Below are positions 8,459-17,661 of a stretch of DNA of 38,830 bases, piece after piece. Position numbers and translations under genes: made by a program. The notes beneath the pieces were generated by a model, which worked only from the letters and a program-made list of their open reading frames with translations, was not told the origin of the DNA and made no database searches. The stretch's first letter is position 1; each line of letters opens with the position of its first letter. This DNA comes from a bacterium (GTDB lineage Bacteria > Babelota > Babeliae > Babelales > UBA12409): positions 1 through 38,830 of the forward strand of contig JAKANL010000001.1 in NCBI GenBank assembly GCA_021823685.1. The letters are read 5' to 3'.

Positions 8459-11179
8459 ATGAAGTCACGTTTCAAAAAAAATTGGTTGAGCGGCGGTCCG
8501 AGAGGACTGGTTATTTTCGTAACTGTTTTTGTATTGGGTATTGCGCTTTTGTCGAGCTTGACGGAAGTTTCGAACAATATTGTGCATTTATCGACTACTG
8601 ATTTTTTGGAATATGTTGAAAAAGGAAAAATTGAGTCGGTAATACTTTCTGGGCAGGAAGCTTATGGCAAATTGAAGGTTGACGGCCAAAAGTTCGAGGC
8701 GCGTATTCCGCAGGTTGATAGCCAGCTGATGGATAAATTGCGCAAATATGGCGTCAAGGGCGAAGTTGCCAATAACACGAGCCCGTTTGGGCTCGTTTCG
8801 TTCGGCCTCAGTTTGCTCTTGCCGTTGATTATTATCATTTTTCTGTTTGTGATGTACCGCATGTTTAAGGGCTCCAATAGCTCTCAGGGGGGCGGTTCAG
8901 GCGGGGGCATTTTTGGGTTCGGCAAGAGCCGCGCCAAGCTTTTTATGCCTGCAATGGTGAAGGAAAAGTTCACCGATGTTGCGGGAGCCGCTGAAGCAAA
9001 GGAAGATTTAAAAGCCATTATTGATTTTTTAAAGCATCCGGATAAATATGCGCGGATGGGGGCCAAAATACCGCGCGGTATTTTATTAGTTGGCGAACCG
9101 GGTAATGGTAAAACCATGTTGGCGCGTGCCGTTGCCGGTGAGGCTGGGTGTCCTTTTTTCAGTATTAGCGGATCAGATTTTATTGAAGTTTTTGTGGGCG
9201 TTGGTGCCGCGCGCGTGCGTGATCTTTTCGAGCAAGCGCGTAAGCAGGCGCCATGCATCATTTTTATCGATGAGCTTGATGCTATTGGGCGCCATCGCGG
9301 CAGCGGATTGGGCGGCGGACACGACGAGCGTGAGCAGACGCTTAATCAATTGCTTATCGAGTTGGATGGATTTGATGTTGCACAGGTTCCCATCGTCATT
9401 ATGGCAGCAACTAATATTCCAGAAGTTTTGGATAAAGCATTATTGCGGCCCGGCCGCTTTGATCGCCTCGTTGAAGTGCCTTTTCCTGAGCAGAAAGACC
9501 GTGAAGAGGTCCTGCGTATCCATACGCGAGGTAAGCAATTGTCTGATACCGTTGATTTGACGGTTATCGCCACTGAAACGTCGGGCTTTACGTGCGCTGA
9601 TTTAGCCAATTTGGTTAATTTGGCAGCCATCGCAGCGTCAAAAGATGGGCGCACGAGCATTGAGCAGGATGACTTATTAAAATCTTTGGATAAAATCCAG
9701 CGTGGGCGCGATTCAACGCAGCATGCGCCATCAATGGTGCCTAAGGGCAGTGGCCAGGCGCGTATGTATATGCCATCGCAAATAAAATTTGGGTTTGCCG
9801 ATGTTGCCGGGCTTCCTGAGGCAAAAGAGGAGTTAAACGATATTGTTTCATATCTCAAAGAACCGGAAAAATACCGTCGTGTGGGGGCTCGCGTGCCGCG
9901 CGGTGTTCTTCTTGTCGGTGATCCGGGCAATGGCAAAACGCTGTTAGCCCGTGCCATTGCCGGTGAGGCTAAGTGTCCCTTTTTTGCGGCAAGCGGTTCT
10001 GAATTTATCGAACAATTTGTTGGGTTAGGCGCTGCCCGTGTACGTGAGCTTTTTGCTAACGCACGCAAACATGCGCCATGTATTATTTTTATTGATGAAA
10101 TCGATTCAGTTGGCGCAAAGCGTCAGCATGCTTTTGGCGGGGCCTCTGAATATGCTCAGACACTTAACCAATTGCTCACCGAGATGGATGGTTTTGAAAC
10201 GACAGCAGATCCGGTAATCATCATTGGCGCGACCAATCGCGCTGATATGCTTGATCCCGCGTTGTTGCGTCCAGGACGCTTTGATCGACAGGTTTATGTC
10301 CCATATCCAACGATTGAAGTGCGCGAAGCTATTTTGCAGCTACACGCCAAAAATAAAAAGTTGGCGCCAGCCGTCGATTTGCATAAAATTGCTCGCGGAA
10401 CACCCGGTTTTTCCGGCGCCCAGCTGAGTAATTTGGTCAACGAAGCGGCTTTAACGGCGGTTAATCGCGGACGTGAAATAATTGAGATGGAAGATTTTGA
10501 AGAAGCGCGCGATAAAATTATTTTGGGCAAAAAACAGCGTACGATCAAGCAAACGAAAGAAGACCTGCTGGTGACGGCTTATCACGAATCCGGCCATGCA
10601 TTGGTGCGATTGATGATGCCGTTGGGAACCGACCCGCTCCACAAGTTAACGATTTTGCCGCGAGGGGGAGCCCTTGGGGTAACCCACTTCTTGCCAGAAC
10701 GTGACAAATACGTCGAAACTAAAGAGCATATGATCTCGGAAATTATGGCGGCTTTGGGTGGCCGTGTTGCCGAAGAGTTGGTGTATGGCAGCTTGACGAC
10801 CGGTGCCTACGGCGATTTTAAGCGTGCGACTGACTTAGCGCGTAAGATGGTGTGCGAATACGGTATGTCTGATTTGGGTACGGTCATTTATGGCCAATCA
10901 TACGATGATTTTAAGTATTCAGAAAAAACACGCGAAAAAATTGATACTGAAGTACAGAAAATTGTCGATGATGCGTACGCCAAAACGAAACAATTACTAC
11001 AAGACAATCGAGTAAAATTAGATCTTTTGGCCAAAACACTCTTGGAAAAAGAAACGATGTATGCAAGTGAAGTATATGCCCTTTTGGGAATGCCTGTTCG
11101 CGAAGATCACCGCTGGGTTGAAGAAAGACATGATGATGAGCCAGGCCCACAGCCTGAGCCAGTTGAAGGAAAAGCATGA
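8459..11179 (+). CDS. ftsH: FtsH-type membrane AAA+ metalloprotease with two tandem AAA+ modules
   Basis: FtsH extracts and degrades membrane and soluble proteins. This copy is 906 residues, against about 610-650 for typical FtsH. The order is: TM1 (about 17-35), a small periplasmic domain, TM2 (about 114-137), a Gly-rich linker, AAA+ module 1, AAA+ module 2, then an M41 peptidase with H709-E-S-G-H713. Module 1 has Walker A GEPGNGKT at 212 and IIFIDELD near 267. Module 2 has GDPGNGKT at 487 and IIFIDEID. The Asp in [13 protein letters not shown] is the likely third zinc ligand. Both modules keep the FVG pore loop and the arginine-finger segment LLRPGRFDR, so both look active. Module 1 retains [10 protein letters not shown], which module 2 has lost. 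The 3' end overlaps the next start (ATGA). Confidence 0.95.
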   Translation: MKSRFKKNWLSGGPRGLVIFVTVFVLGIALLSSLTEVSNNIVHLSTTDFLEYVEKGKIESVILSGQEAYGKLKVDGQKFEARIPQVDSQLMDKLRKYGVKGEVANNTSPFGLVSFGLSLLLPLIIIIFLFVMYRMFKGSNSSQGGGSGGGIFGFGKSRAKLFMPAMVKEKFTDVAGAAEAKEDLKAIIDFLKHPDKYARMGAKIPRGILLVGEPGNGKTMLARAVAGEAGCPFFSISGSDFIEVFVGVGAARVRDLFEQARKQAPCIIFIDELDAIGRHRGSGLGGGHDEREQTLNQLLIELDGFDVAQVPIVIMAATNIPEVLDKALLRPGRFDRLVEVPFPEQKDREEVLRIHTRGKQLSDTVDLTVIATETSGFTCADLANLVNLAAIAASKDGRTSIEQDDLLKSLDKIQRGRDSTQHAPSMVPKGSGQARMYMPSQIKFGFADVAGLPEAKEELNDIVSYLKEPEKYRRVGARVPRGVLLVGDPGNGKTLLARAIAGEAKCPFFAASGSEFIEQFVGLGAARVRELFANARKHAPCIIFIDEIDSVGAKRQHAFGGASEYAQTLNQLLTEMDGFETTADPVIIIGATNRADMLDPALLRPGRFDRQVYVPYPTIEVREAILQLHAKNKKLAPAVDLHKIARGTPGFSGAQLSNLVNEAALTAVNRGREIIEMEDFEEARDKIILGKKQRTIKQTKEDLLVTAYHESGHALVRLMMPLGTDPLHKLTILPRGGALGVTHFLPERDKYVETKEHMISEIMAALGGRVAEELVYGSLTTGAYGDFKRATDLARKMVCEYGMSDLGTVIYGQSYDDFKYSEKTREKIDTEVQKIVDDAYAKTKQLLQDNRVKLDLLAKTLLEKETMYASEVYALLGMPVREDHRWVEERHDDEPGPQPEPVEGKA

Positions 11180-11952
11180 TTGTTGATTGGCAGCTAGCTG
11201 AATCGGTTTCCGGTATTGCCCGTGGGGCCGGCAAACTCTTACTTTCTATGATGGGGACGCCATTGGTACGGCATGATAAACCGAATGCTGGTTTTGTGAC
11301 GCCAGCTGACGTAGCTTCCGAAGAGCTTATTGTGCGCCAATTGCGTGCGTTACCCGTTGATGCGGGCATTTGGGCCGAAGAAGGTGGGAAAGAACCGCAA
11401 TCAAGCGAGTGGATGTGGGTCATAGACCCCCTGGACGGTACGACCAATTTTGCCAATGGAATAGCCTATTTTTGTGTATCGATAGCGCTTGCATATCGCG
11501 ATGAAACGCAGTTGAGCGTTATTTATAATCCCATAACTGATGAATTATTTGCCGCTATCAAAGGGTATGGGGTTCGATGCAATGGACGCGCAATAGCGGT
11601 TGGCGCTACGCCGATGGATAAAAGTATTGTTGCCACGTGTATGCCCGATTCGTGTGAACAAGAATATGCCGACTGCGCACGTAATATGCGCGCAGTACGC
11701 AATGAAGTTGCCAGCGTGCGTCTGATGGGTGCCGCTGCGCTTGATTTGGCCAACATGGCCGCTGGACGATTTGACGGCTTTTTCGCCCATGGATTAGCTT
11801 GGTGGGACGTTGCAGCCGGTATTTTGATGGTTCAAGAGGCCGGCGGAACGGTGACCGATTTTGAAGGCAATCCGGTTGATTCAACGTTCAAAACGTTTGT
11901 TGCCGCAACGCCCGTTATCCATGAATCGTTGCGATTATTGTTGCGAGATTAA
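11176..11952 (+). CDS. suhB: inositol monophosphatase family protein (SuhB-like)
   Basis: The 258-residue protein carries all the metal-binding motifs of the Li+-sensitive phosphatase family: WAEEGG, DPLDGTTNFANG and the late WWDVAAG aspartate. These bind Mg2+ and hydrolyse myo-inositol-1-phosphate or related sugar phosphates. In E. coli SuhB also binds RNA polymerase and helps rRNA transcription. The start ATG overlaps the ftsH stop by 4 bp and GAAGGA precedes it. Substrate cannot be told from sequence; histidinol-phosphate, fructose-1,6-bisphosphate or 3'-phosphoadenosine phosphatases share the fold. Confidence 0.9.
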   Translation: MIVDWQLAESVSGIARGAGKLLLSMMGTPLVRHDKPNAGFVTPADVASEELIVRQLRALPVDAGIWAEEGGKEPQSSEWMWVIDPLDGTTNFANGIAYFCVSIALAYRDETQLSVIYNPITDELFAAIKGYGVRCNGRAIAVGATPMDKSIVATCMPDSCEQEYADCARNMRAVRNEVASVRLMGAAALDLANMAAGRFDGFFAHGLAWWDVAAGILMVQEAGGTVTDFEGNPVDSTFKTFVAATPVIHESLRLLLRD

Positions 11953-11981
11953 TCAAAATTGCCCGATTGAGGCGATTAAAG

Positions 11982-12009
11982 TTGAAAAAATGCTCAGTTT
12001 AGATAGAAT
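11982..12009 (+). promoter_or_regulatory. sigma-70-like promoter for rpmB-rpsT
   Basis: TTGAAA (11982-11987), a 16-bp spacer and TAGAAT (12004-12009) each match consensus at 5 of 6 positions. They lie in the only gap before the two ribosomal protein genes, 33 bp before the rpmB ATG. This is one of the two best promoter matches in the window. Confidence 0.55.
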
Positions 12010-12042
12010 TAATAAGAGATCATAACGCGAAAGAGATGATAC

Positions 12043-12243
12043 ATGAGAGTGTGTTTCGTTTGTGATAAACATCCGCGTGCAACGTTTTCAGTTAGCCATG
12101 CGCATAATAGAACCAAACGTTGGGTCTACCCAAATGTCCATAAAATGCGTTTTGTGGTTGTTGGCGATCCCAAAAAGAAGGTTCACGCTGCTTGTGTTTG
12201 CACCAAATGTTTAAAAGCCGGCAAAATTGTAAAAGTGATATAA
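12043..12243 (+). CDS. rpmB: 50S ribosomal protein bL28
   Basis: The 66-residue protein matches bL28: an N-terminal CFVCDKHP knuckle, the HNRTKRWVYPNVHK core, and a C-terminal VCTKCLKAGKIVK. The two CxxC pairs (residues 4 and 7, and near 54-57) mark the zinc-binding form of the protein. bL28 sits near the E-site region of the large subunit. rpsT follows 10 bp downstream, so the two are presumably co-transcribed. The usual partner rpmG is not next to it. Confidence 0.96.
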   Translation: MRVCFVCDKHPRATFSVSHAHNRTKRWVYPNVHKMRFVVVGDPKKKVHAACVCTKCLKAGKIVKVI

Positions 12244-12253
12244 GGGTTGGTTG

Positions 12254-12523
12254 ATGGCGAATATTAAGTCTGCGCAAAAACAGGCTCGTAAAGCTGAAAA
12301 AAGACGTGCGATTAATCTTGATCGCAAAACTTCATTAAAAACAGCAATCAAAAAATTGTTGGTTGCTATCGATAAAAAAGAATCAAAAGATACACTTGTA
12401 GCGCTCTTCAACGACGCTCAGGCGCAGTTGGCCCGTGCAAAGAGCAAGGGTTTGATCCATGCTAATACCGCTGCTCGTAAGACGAGCCGTTTAGCGAGTC
12501 GCGTAGCGCAAATAAACAAGTAA
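12254..12523 (+). CDS. rpsT: 30S ribosomal protein bS20
   Basis: The 89-residue protein has the helical, Lys/Ala-rich bS20 pattern, opening with ANIKSAQKQARKAEKRR and ending ANTAARKTSRLASRVAQ. It binds 16S rRNA early in 30S assembly. The likely start is ATG at 12254; the TTG immediately before it (12251) is in frame and would add one residue. The gene ends just before an intrinsic terminator and is 10 bp downstream of rpmB. Confidence 0.96.
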   Translation: MANIKSAQKQARKAEKRRAINLDRKTSLKTAIKKLLVAIDKKESKDTLVALFNDAQAQLARAKSKGLIHANTAARKTSRLASRVAQINK

Positions 12524-12554
12524 CTGATAGCTCTGAAAAATCAGAAAATAAGAG

Positions 12555-12582
12555 CGGGCGCCGTAACGGGTCGCCCGTTTTT
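12555..12582 (+). terminator. intrinsic terminator after rpsT
   Basis: The inverted repeat CGGGCG (12555-12560) / CGCCCG (12572-12577) has an 11-nt loop and is followed directly by a T tract. It closes the rpmB-rpsT unit. Confidence 0.8.
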
Positions 12583-12682
12583 GTTTTGAGGAAAGGCTTC
12601 GTAGGGATAATAAAATTTTCATACGCCAGTCCTGTCGAACTTTCCAAATTAGTTTGTTGTGGCTTTAAGGCAATATGTCTTG

Positions 12683-12688
12683 TATAAT
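12683..12688 (+). promoter_or_regulatory. candidate -10 box for the Sel1-like gene
   Basis: A perfect TATAAT lies 31 bp before the ATG at 12720. No convincing -35 box is present at 16-18 bp; TGGCTT at 12660-12665 is the nearest weak match. Confidence 0.35.
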
Positions 12689-12719
12689 GTAGAAAGTCTA
12701 TGACTATAGGGAGTTTTGT

Positions 12720-13898
12720 ATGTTTTTAAAAATTGCGTTTTTCGCAATGACCGTATCTTCTGTTGTATTTAATACTCAGGCTATGCTGGTGCCTGCGGGC
12801 GCCGTAAGGGCGGAGCAGGCCGCTGTTTTATCCTTGGATGACCTTGCCCGAGAAATTGACCCTAATCTGGCGCAGAAACGCATTCGTAGGGCATTAAAGG
12901 GCGATAGGCCGAAGTGCTTGGATTTATTTAGGCAGGCCACAGTGACGGGGAATGCTGTTGCCCAACTGTATTTAGCAAATGCCTATATGGCAATGGGGTG
13001 GGATAAAGATTCGCAAAAAGATTTTAGCCATGTAGATGGGATGCGCTTAGAGGACCATGCGTTTGCTGCTCGTGGCCGAGATTTGCTGAACCACTGTTTG
13101 GTCGAAGTTGCAACTCGTAAGCCTGGTACGTACGAGGATTGGAAACTCCTTGATGCCCAGCGGGATCTGATAATAGATGAGGCTGCTCGGCGTGGTAACT
13201 CTTATGCACAGCTTGTCCAAATTGTCGGACCTGGTAACAAGCATTTTGGAACTGCATGCCAAATTAAACCATTGCTTGCCAAGGAATTGTTCCCCGAGCT
13301 TTCTTATCACTTTGGGGCTTCACTTTTTAGTTCTGGCCTTCATAATTCTCAAAATGAGCTTGAGGGATTGAAATATATGGAACGGTCGGGATTTCTTAGG
13401 CTCAAGTTTTTTGAGGATGAAAAAAATCGATGGACCAGCTTTGAGGAATACTGCAGCTTTTACGTACGGTGCGAAGATGTGGTGAGCACGTACTATGATC
13501 GCTATGGGATGAGGTTTGTTGGGGTGGGAACTGTGCTGGTTCCGTCGAAGGCACATTGGGAAAATTTTAAAAAAGAAAAGCTGGAACCTCTTGTAGCGAG
13601 CCCTGACGAATTATTTGATTTGTTCAGCAGGCATGATATGGAGCTGGTCAAAAGCGTCAGCGGAAAATATAAGTTGGGCTTTGTTTCCGGGATTCTATGG
13701 GGATCCCCTTACCTAACTATTTACATTGATCATACAACGTTGGGGGAGATTCGCATTATCGATTTAAAATCGAGATCAACGAGTGACATTGCGTTACCTG
13801 AGGAATATAAGGCGCTGTCGCCCGTTATAAGTTTTTTGAAAGATGCGCTAGCGTGTTCTTATGATGGATCGGCGGTTTCGCGTATTATGAATGGTTGA
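12720..13898 (+). CDS. exported protein with Sel1/TPR-like helical repeats, function unknown
   Basis: The 392-residue protein has an N-terminal signal peptide (about residues 1-21, FLKIAFFAMTVSSVVFNTQA). Two segments resemble Sel1/TPR repeats: GNAVAQLYLANAYMAMG near residue 78 and the similar RRGNSYAQLVQIVG near 157. Sel1-type repeats usually mediate protein-protein contacts, and exported Sel1 proteins are common in intracellular bacteria. The C-terminal half is not recognised. A perfect TATAAT lies upstream, and the ATG at 12720 is preceded by AGGGAG. It stands alone between a terminator and a HAD phosphatase gene 11 bp downstream. Confidence 0.7.
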   Translation: MFLKIAFFAMTVSSVVFNTQAMLVPAGAVRAEQAAVLSLDDLAREIDPNLAQKRIRRALKGDRPKCLDLFRQATVTGNAVAQLYLANAYMAMGWDKDSQKDFSHVDGMRLEDHAFAARGRDLLNHCLVEVATRKPGTYEDWKLLDAQRDLIIDEAARRGNSYAQLVQIVGPGNKHFGTACQIKPLLAKELFPELSYHFGASLFSSGLHNSQNELEGLKYMERSGFLRLKFFEDEKNRWTSFEEYCSFYVRCEDVVSTYYDRYGMRFVGVGTVLVPSKAHWENFKKEKLEPLVASPDELFDLFSRHDMELVKSVSGKYKLGFVSGILWGSPYLTIYIDHTTLGEIRIIDLKSRSTSDIALPEEYKALSPVISFLKDALACSYDGSAVSRIMNG

Positions 13899-13909
13899 TC
13901 AGAGGTTGG

Positions 13910-14407
13910 ATGCTTTTTATGCCACGTTTGGCGGTTATTTTTGATTTGGGCGGGGTTTTATTCAGCTATAATCCTTGCCCAACCGTAGGCGCCGCATTGT
14001 GTTTGCCGGTGGGCCAAAATCCATTTACGCCTATCGATTCCAATGTTCGGCTGGTCAGGCAGCTTAGCCAGGCGCAAGATATTACGGGGCAACGATTAGC
14101 CGAGCTTTATGTTCTTTCGAATTTTTCATTGCATGCGTATACCCGTCTGCGCCAGCAGCATCAAGAACTTTTTGATTTTTTTGATGGCGTTGCTGTTTCA
14201 GGGTTGACCCGCCACGTCAAGCCCGATCCGCGCGCCTATCATTGGCTTTTAAACGAATATGGATTGCGTGTCAACGAATGTATTTTTATTGACGATACTG
14301 CCGATTACGTGAATACCGCGCAGCTTATCGGCATGCGCGGTATTATCTATAGCGATTCGGTGAATCTTGAGCATGAATTACAGGCGCTGATGGTTAAGCC
14401 TTTTTAA
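13910..14407 (+). CDS. HAD-superfamily hydrolase (HAD-IA, YihX-like)
   Basis: All HAD motifs are visible. Motif I is VIFDLGGVLF, with the nucleophilic Asp. Motif II is VLSNFS. Motif III is the Lys in HVKPDPRAYHWLL, and motif IV is CIFIDDTADYV. This subfamily removes phosphate from small metabolites. The second motif I residue is Gly rather than Asp, as in YihX-type enzymes, so it is probably a phosphatase on sugar phosphates or nucleotides, but the substrate cannot be inferred. The start is uncertain. ATG 13910 has GAGG 4 bp upstream, ATG 13919 has longer spacing, and a TTG at 13895 is less likely. Its 3' end overlaps the convergent gene by 14 bp. Confidence 0.82.
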   Translation: MLFMPRLAVIFDLGGVLFSYNPCPTVGAALCLPVGQNPFTPIDSNVRLVRQLSQAQDITGQRLAELYVLSNFSLHAYTRLRQQHQELFDFFDGVAVSGLTRHVKPDPRAYHWLLNEYGLRVNECIFIDDTADYVNTAQLIGMRGIIYSDSVNLEHELQALMVKPF

Positions 14408-14876
14408 CCGATCCATCCGCCTGAATGACCCCGACAAAACTTACCTTGTTGCTGCGGTTTCCTTTTTCGTCTTTATCGCGGATAATCGTGATCGTATCGC
14501 CGGTTGAAAGATCTGAGCGGTGGTCTGAGGCACATTGTTTTGCGGCATCGCGGCCGTGTTCAAGATCGGCTGAGCTGTAGGTATCGAGGGCTGTTTTTTG
14601 CCTTTGAATATCCACTTGCGTGAATCCGGTTATTTTCGAGCCCATTTTTTGGTAGAACCCCTTAACGCACAAATAAACCTTTGGGCCGGCTACAGGAGCA
14701 TTCTTTGTTTGTTTTTGTGGCGAAGACGCTCTTGCGGTTTTCATGTCTGTCGCGATACGCGTTACCGATACGGGTGCCTTGCCACCACCAAAGAAATAAT
14801 CGACCCAATCACCCAGCACCGACGCTGATGCTACGCATGGAACCGCAATACATGCGGCAAACAACAGTTTTTTCAT
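14394..14876 (-). CDS. small exported protein, function unknown
   Basis: The 160-residue protein begins with a clear signal peptide (KKLLFAACIAVPCVASAS) and has a basic, Ser/Thr-rich middle. The C-terminal half is probably beta-rich and ends in IIRDKDEKGN and VSFVGVIQADGSVKK. GGGAG precedes the ATG at 14876; the in-frame ATG at 14921 would place 15 charged residues before the signal peptide and is rejected. I do not recognise the family. The 3' end overlaps the HAD gene, so the two may affect each other's expression by convergent transcription. Confidence 0.65.
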   Translation of the reverse strand: MKKLLFAACIAVPCVASASVLGDWVDYFFGGGKAPVSVTRIATDMKTARASSPQKQTKNAPVAGPKVYLCVKGFYQKMGSKITGFTQVDIQRQKTALDTYSSADLEHGRDAAKQCASDHRSDLSTGDTITIIRDKDEKGNRSNKVSFVGVIQADGSVKKA

Positions 14877-14969
14877 AAAAACTCCCTTTTTTGGTAATAC
14901 CCTATACTCTTTCCCGATCATAGCAAAATAAAAATTCTAATTGCAATAATGATTGAGTTGGCCGTTCAA

Positions 14970-14998
14970 TAACCGATACGTTATTTGTTTATCGGTTA
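14970..14998. terminator. stem-loop between pbp2 and the small exported gene
   Basis: A perfect 9-bp inverted repeat, TAACCGATA (14970-14978) and TATCGGTTA (14990-14998), lies just past the pbp2 stop on the minus strand. There is no T tract, so termination would be weak or the hairpin may only stabilise the mRNA end. Confidence 0.4.
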
Positions 14999-15001
14999 CG
15001 G

Positions 15002-16729
15002 TTAATCAGTCGCTTGTTGCATGTACTGGCGATATCCCCTGAGAAATTGATAGGCAATCTTGGTTGGCGACCGCGAGCTGCCGCCATGTTCGACGAACAT
15101 AACCATGGTAAGGGGTGGGCCATTTTTGTATGAAAAATTTGCGATAAACCATCCGTGCTCAGGGACACGGCCGCAGGTTTCCCCTTCTTTGAGGCCGACA
15201 ACTTGGGCCGTTCCTGTTTTGCCATAAATGATAAGGTCAGGGATAGTTCCCAAAATTTTTGCCGTACCGACCTTGGTTACGAGGCGCATTGCACGTTTGA
15301 GAAATGCGAGTGTTTCGTTTTTAATCGCCAGCGGTTCCTGCTCAATTGCTTCGTCTTCAAGCAGGCGTGGCTTAACGAGATACCCTTGACTTATGGCGCC
15401 GAGCATGCGGGCAATTTGCATGGGGGTAACGAGCAAATACGTCTGCCCGATGGCGGCCGAGAGTGTTTCTCCTTGCCACCAACGTTCACCTTTGTGTTCA
15501 CGCTTCCATTGCGAAGAAGGTACAAGCCCTGATTTTTCCGGGAATGCGATACCGGTCGGTTTGCCCAGGCCGTAGCGATTGGCGTAGTCGGCCAAAGTGT
15601 CGATGTTGATGCGTTTGCCGATATCATAAAAAATAATGTCACATGATTGTGCCAGCGACTCCTCAAAGCTAATCCAGCCATGTCCCTCGCGATGGTGGCA
15701 GTGATACTTGCGATTGCAATACGTCGTGTACCCAACGCATACGCGATGAGCATCGGGTGCGATAATTTTTTGTTCCAATGCTGCTGAGATGGTGATCAAT
15801 TTGAATAATGATGCAGGGGGGTAACATGCATTACATGCACGATTAAGAAATGGTTTTCTGATTTGTAATTCATTCCAAAATTCTTTTTTTATTGGCTTGA
15901 GAAAAATTGCTGGATCGAATCCTGGACGAGAAATCAGTACGCGTATGGCGCCCGTTTTGGGATCCATGATAATTACGCATCCAGCTAAATCTGTGGAAAA
16001 AACTTGTTCGGCAAGCTGTTGCAGATGGAGGTCAATGGTTGTTTTTAGGGTTTTTCCTGCTGTTCCTGGGGTGCTTGTGTGTGCGGTGAGCGATTTACCT
16101 GTGGCGTTGACCATATATTGAGCAATGCCTGGGTCACCCTTGAGTTGGTCGTGGTAAAGGCATTCTAGGCCCATTTTTGCATGCGTTTCAACGTCTTGGT
16201 ATACCAAGTAGCCGATAAAGTGGCAGGCCATCGTGCCGAGTGGGTAATGCCGTTTAAAATGACTTTTAATGAGTACGTTGGGTTCCTGGGCAAAACGCTC
16301 GGCAATACGGCTGACCTGTTCGAACGAGATGTCTTTTGCCAAGCGATAGGTTTTTTCGTTTCGTTCAGCGTGGGCAATTTGTGCCGACAAATCCCTTTTG
16401 TAGCAGATCGGTGCTAAATGAGCAAGTTCGTGCAGAATTTCAAGCTGGTGTTGATTGAGCCGCGTGTTGCCCGTTCCCTGCCAATACAGTGACATTACCA
16501 GACGTGAAGTTGCCAGTATGTGTCCATTGCTATCAACGATATCGCCGCGCAAGACATCCACTTTATTGGTGCGAACAAAATTATTGATACTGCGCGTTTC
16601 TAGTTGCTTATTAGTGACGACTTGAAAGTAAAAAATGCGGAGCCATGCGAGTACGAGTAAGGTAGCAAAACCAACGATGAGGCGTGTAATGCTTGGTTGG
16701 TTTCGTTGTTGATATTGGTTACGCATCAT
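15002..16729 (-). CDS. mrdA: penicillin-binding protein 2 (cell-elongation transpeptidase)
   Basis: PBP2 is the class B transpeptidase that cross-links peptidoglycan during rod elongation. The 575-residue protein has one N-terminal membrane anchor (about residues 17-35), a pedestal domain, and a transpeptidase domain. The catalytic motifs are S307-L-F-K310, SCD in LAQSCDIIFYDIG, and K504-T-G-T-A. The partner rodA is not adjacent. The start overlaps the end of the upstream recombinase gene by 11 bp. Its presence argues for a real peptidoglycan wall. FtsI/PBP3 is the main alternative, but the pedestal and linker fit PBP2 better. Confidence 0.9.
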   Translation of the reverse strand: MMRNQYQQRNQPSITRLIVGFATLLVLAWLRIFYFQVVTNKQLETRSINNFVRTNKVDVLRGDIVDSNGHILATSRLVMSLYWQGTGNTRLNQHQLEILHELAHLAPICYKRDLSAQIAHAERNEKTYRLAKDISFEQVSRIAERFAQEPNVLIKSHFKRHYPLGTMACHFIGYLVYQDVETHAKMGLECLYHDQLKGDPGIAQYMVNATGKSLTAHTSTPGTAGKTLKTTIDLHLQQLAEQVFSTDLAGCVIIMDPKTGAIRVLISRPGFDPAIFLKPIKKEFWNELQIRKPFLNRACNACYPPASLFKLITISAALEQKIIAPDAHRVCVGYTTYCNRKYHCHHREGHGWISFEESLAQSCDIIFYDIGKRINIDTLADYANRYGLGKPTGIAFPEKSGLVPSSQWKREHKGERWWQGETLSAAIGQTYLLVTPMQIARMLGAISQGYLVKPRLLEDEAIEQEPLAIKNETLAFLKRAMRLVTKVGTAKILGTIPDLIIYGKTGTAQVVGLKEGETCGRVPEHGWFIANFSYKNGPPLTMVMFVEHGGSSRSPTKIAYQFLRGYRQYMQQATD

Positions 16730-17651
16730 CTTTTTTTGTATTTTTAATAATATTATTTATCGGGTGAAAGCGATCACATAATTGTGACAACCGTTGCATG
16801 GTGACATGGGTATATTTTTCGGTGCTTGAAAGAGACCGGTGGCCGAGAAGCTCCTGCACAATACGTAGATCAACGCCTTGGTTGAGCAAGTGCGTTGCAA
16901 ATGTGTGACGTATTTTATGCGGCGTCACGGGGCGTTTGATCTTCAAAAATTGTCTAAACATGGTCAGAGTCCGCTGTATGGCGCGGCTGCTTAGCTGCCC
17001 ACCGCGGTTATTGATGAATAAGAATTCATCGCCATCTTTTTGTTTTTCGCGCTCTTTCCCAAGATATTCTTGAAGTTTAACTGCCGCGTTAGTGCCGAAA
17101 AGTGCAAGGCGTTCACGATCACCCTTGCCTAAAATGCGAATCGTTTTTTCTCGGACATCCACGTCTTTTATTTTGATACCGACGAGCTCTGAACAACGGA
17201 TACCCGTTGCATAGAGTAACTCCAGGATCGCGCGGTCGCGTAATGGATGGTCGGAACCGATATCTGAAGGGCTTACGTTATCAAGCAGGTGTAGCATTTC
17301 TTCTACGCTGAGATATATGGGGAGTTTCTTCTCGAGCTTTGGCCGGGTGAGTTGCAATTGCAGCTGCTTGCCCTGCTGCAGACAAAATTTTTCAAACGAT
17401 TTAAAGCATGAAACTTTACGTGCGATGGAGCTTTTTTGAATTTGTTGATGATAAAGATGTACAAAAAACTTATTAATTGCTGTTTTAAGTTCGAGCGTTG
17501 AGCTTTCTGTTTGCGGAAGTGATTGCCAGAAATTAATAAGCTGCGCTAAGTCGAGCTCATAAGAACGTACCGTATGCACCGAAAGGCCACGCTGAACGTC
17601 GAGATACGTGATAAACTCGCGGCTATGCACCTTAAATTCTGCCAGAAACAT
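16719..17651 (-). CDS. xerC: tyrosine site-specific recombinase XerC/XerD
   Basis: The 310-residue integrase-family protein has an N-terminal SAM-like core-binding domain (about residues 1-95) and a C-terminal catalytic domain. The catalytic residues are R152 (TGIRCSEL), the beta-hairpin Lys in GKGDRERL, H245 and R248 (HKIRHTFATHLL), H271 (LGHRSL) and Y280 (TEKYTH). Xer proteins resolve chromosome dimers at dif. XerC and XerD cannot be told apart with confidence. A very strong GGAGGGAG precedes the ATG. It lies 10 bp after the membrane regulator gene and overlaps pbp2, so it is the middle gene of the operon. Confidence 0.92.
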   Translation of the reverse strand: MFLAEFKVHSREFITYLDVQRGLSVHTVRSYELDLAQLINFWQSLPQTESSTLELKTAINKFFVHLYHQQIQKSSIARKVSCFKSFEKFCLQQGKQLQLQLTRPKLEKKLPIYLSVEEMLHLLDNVSPSDIGSDHPLRDRAILELLYATGIRCSELVGIKIKDVDVREKTIRILGKGDRERLALFGTNAAVKLQEYLGKEREKQKDGDEFLFINNRGGQLSSRAIQRTLTMFRQFLKIKRPVTPHKIRHTFATHLLNQGVDLRIVQELLGHRSLSSTEKYTHVTMQRLSQLCDRFHPINNIIKNTKKDDA

Positions 17652-17661
17652 ACACTCCCTC

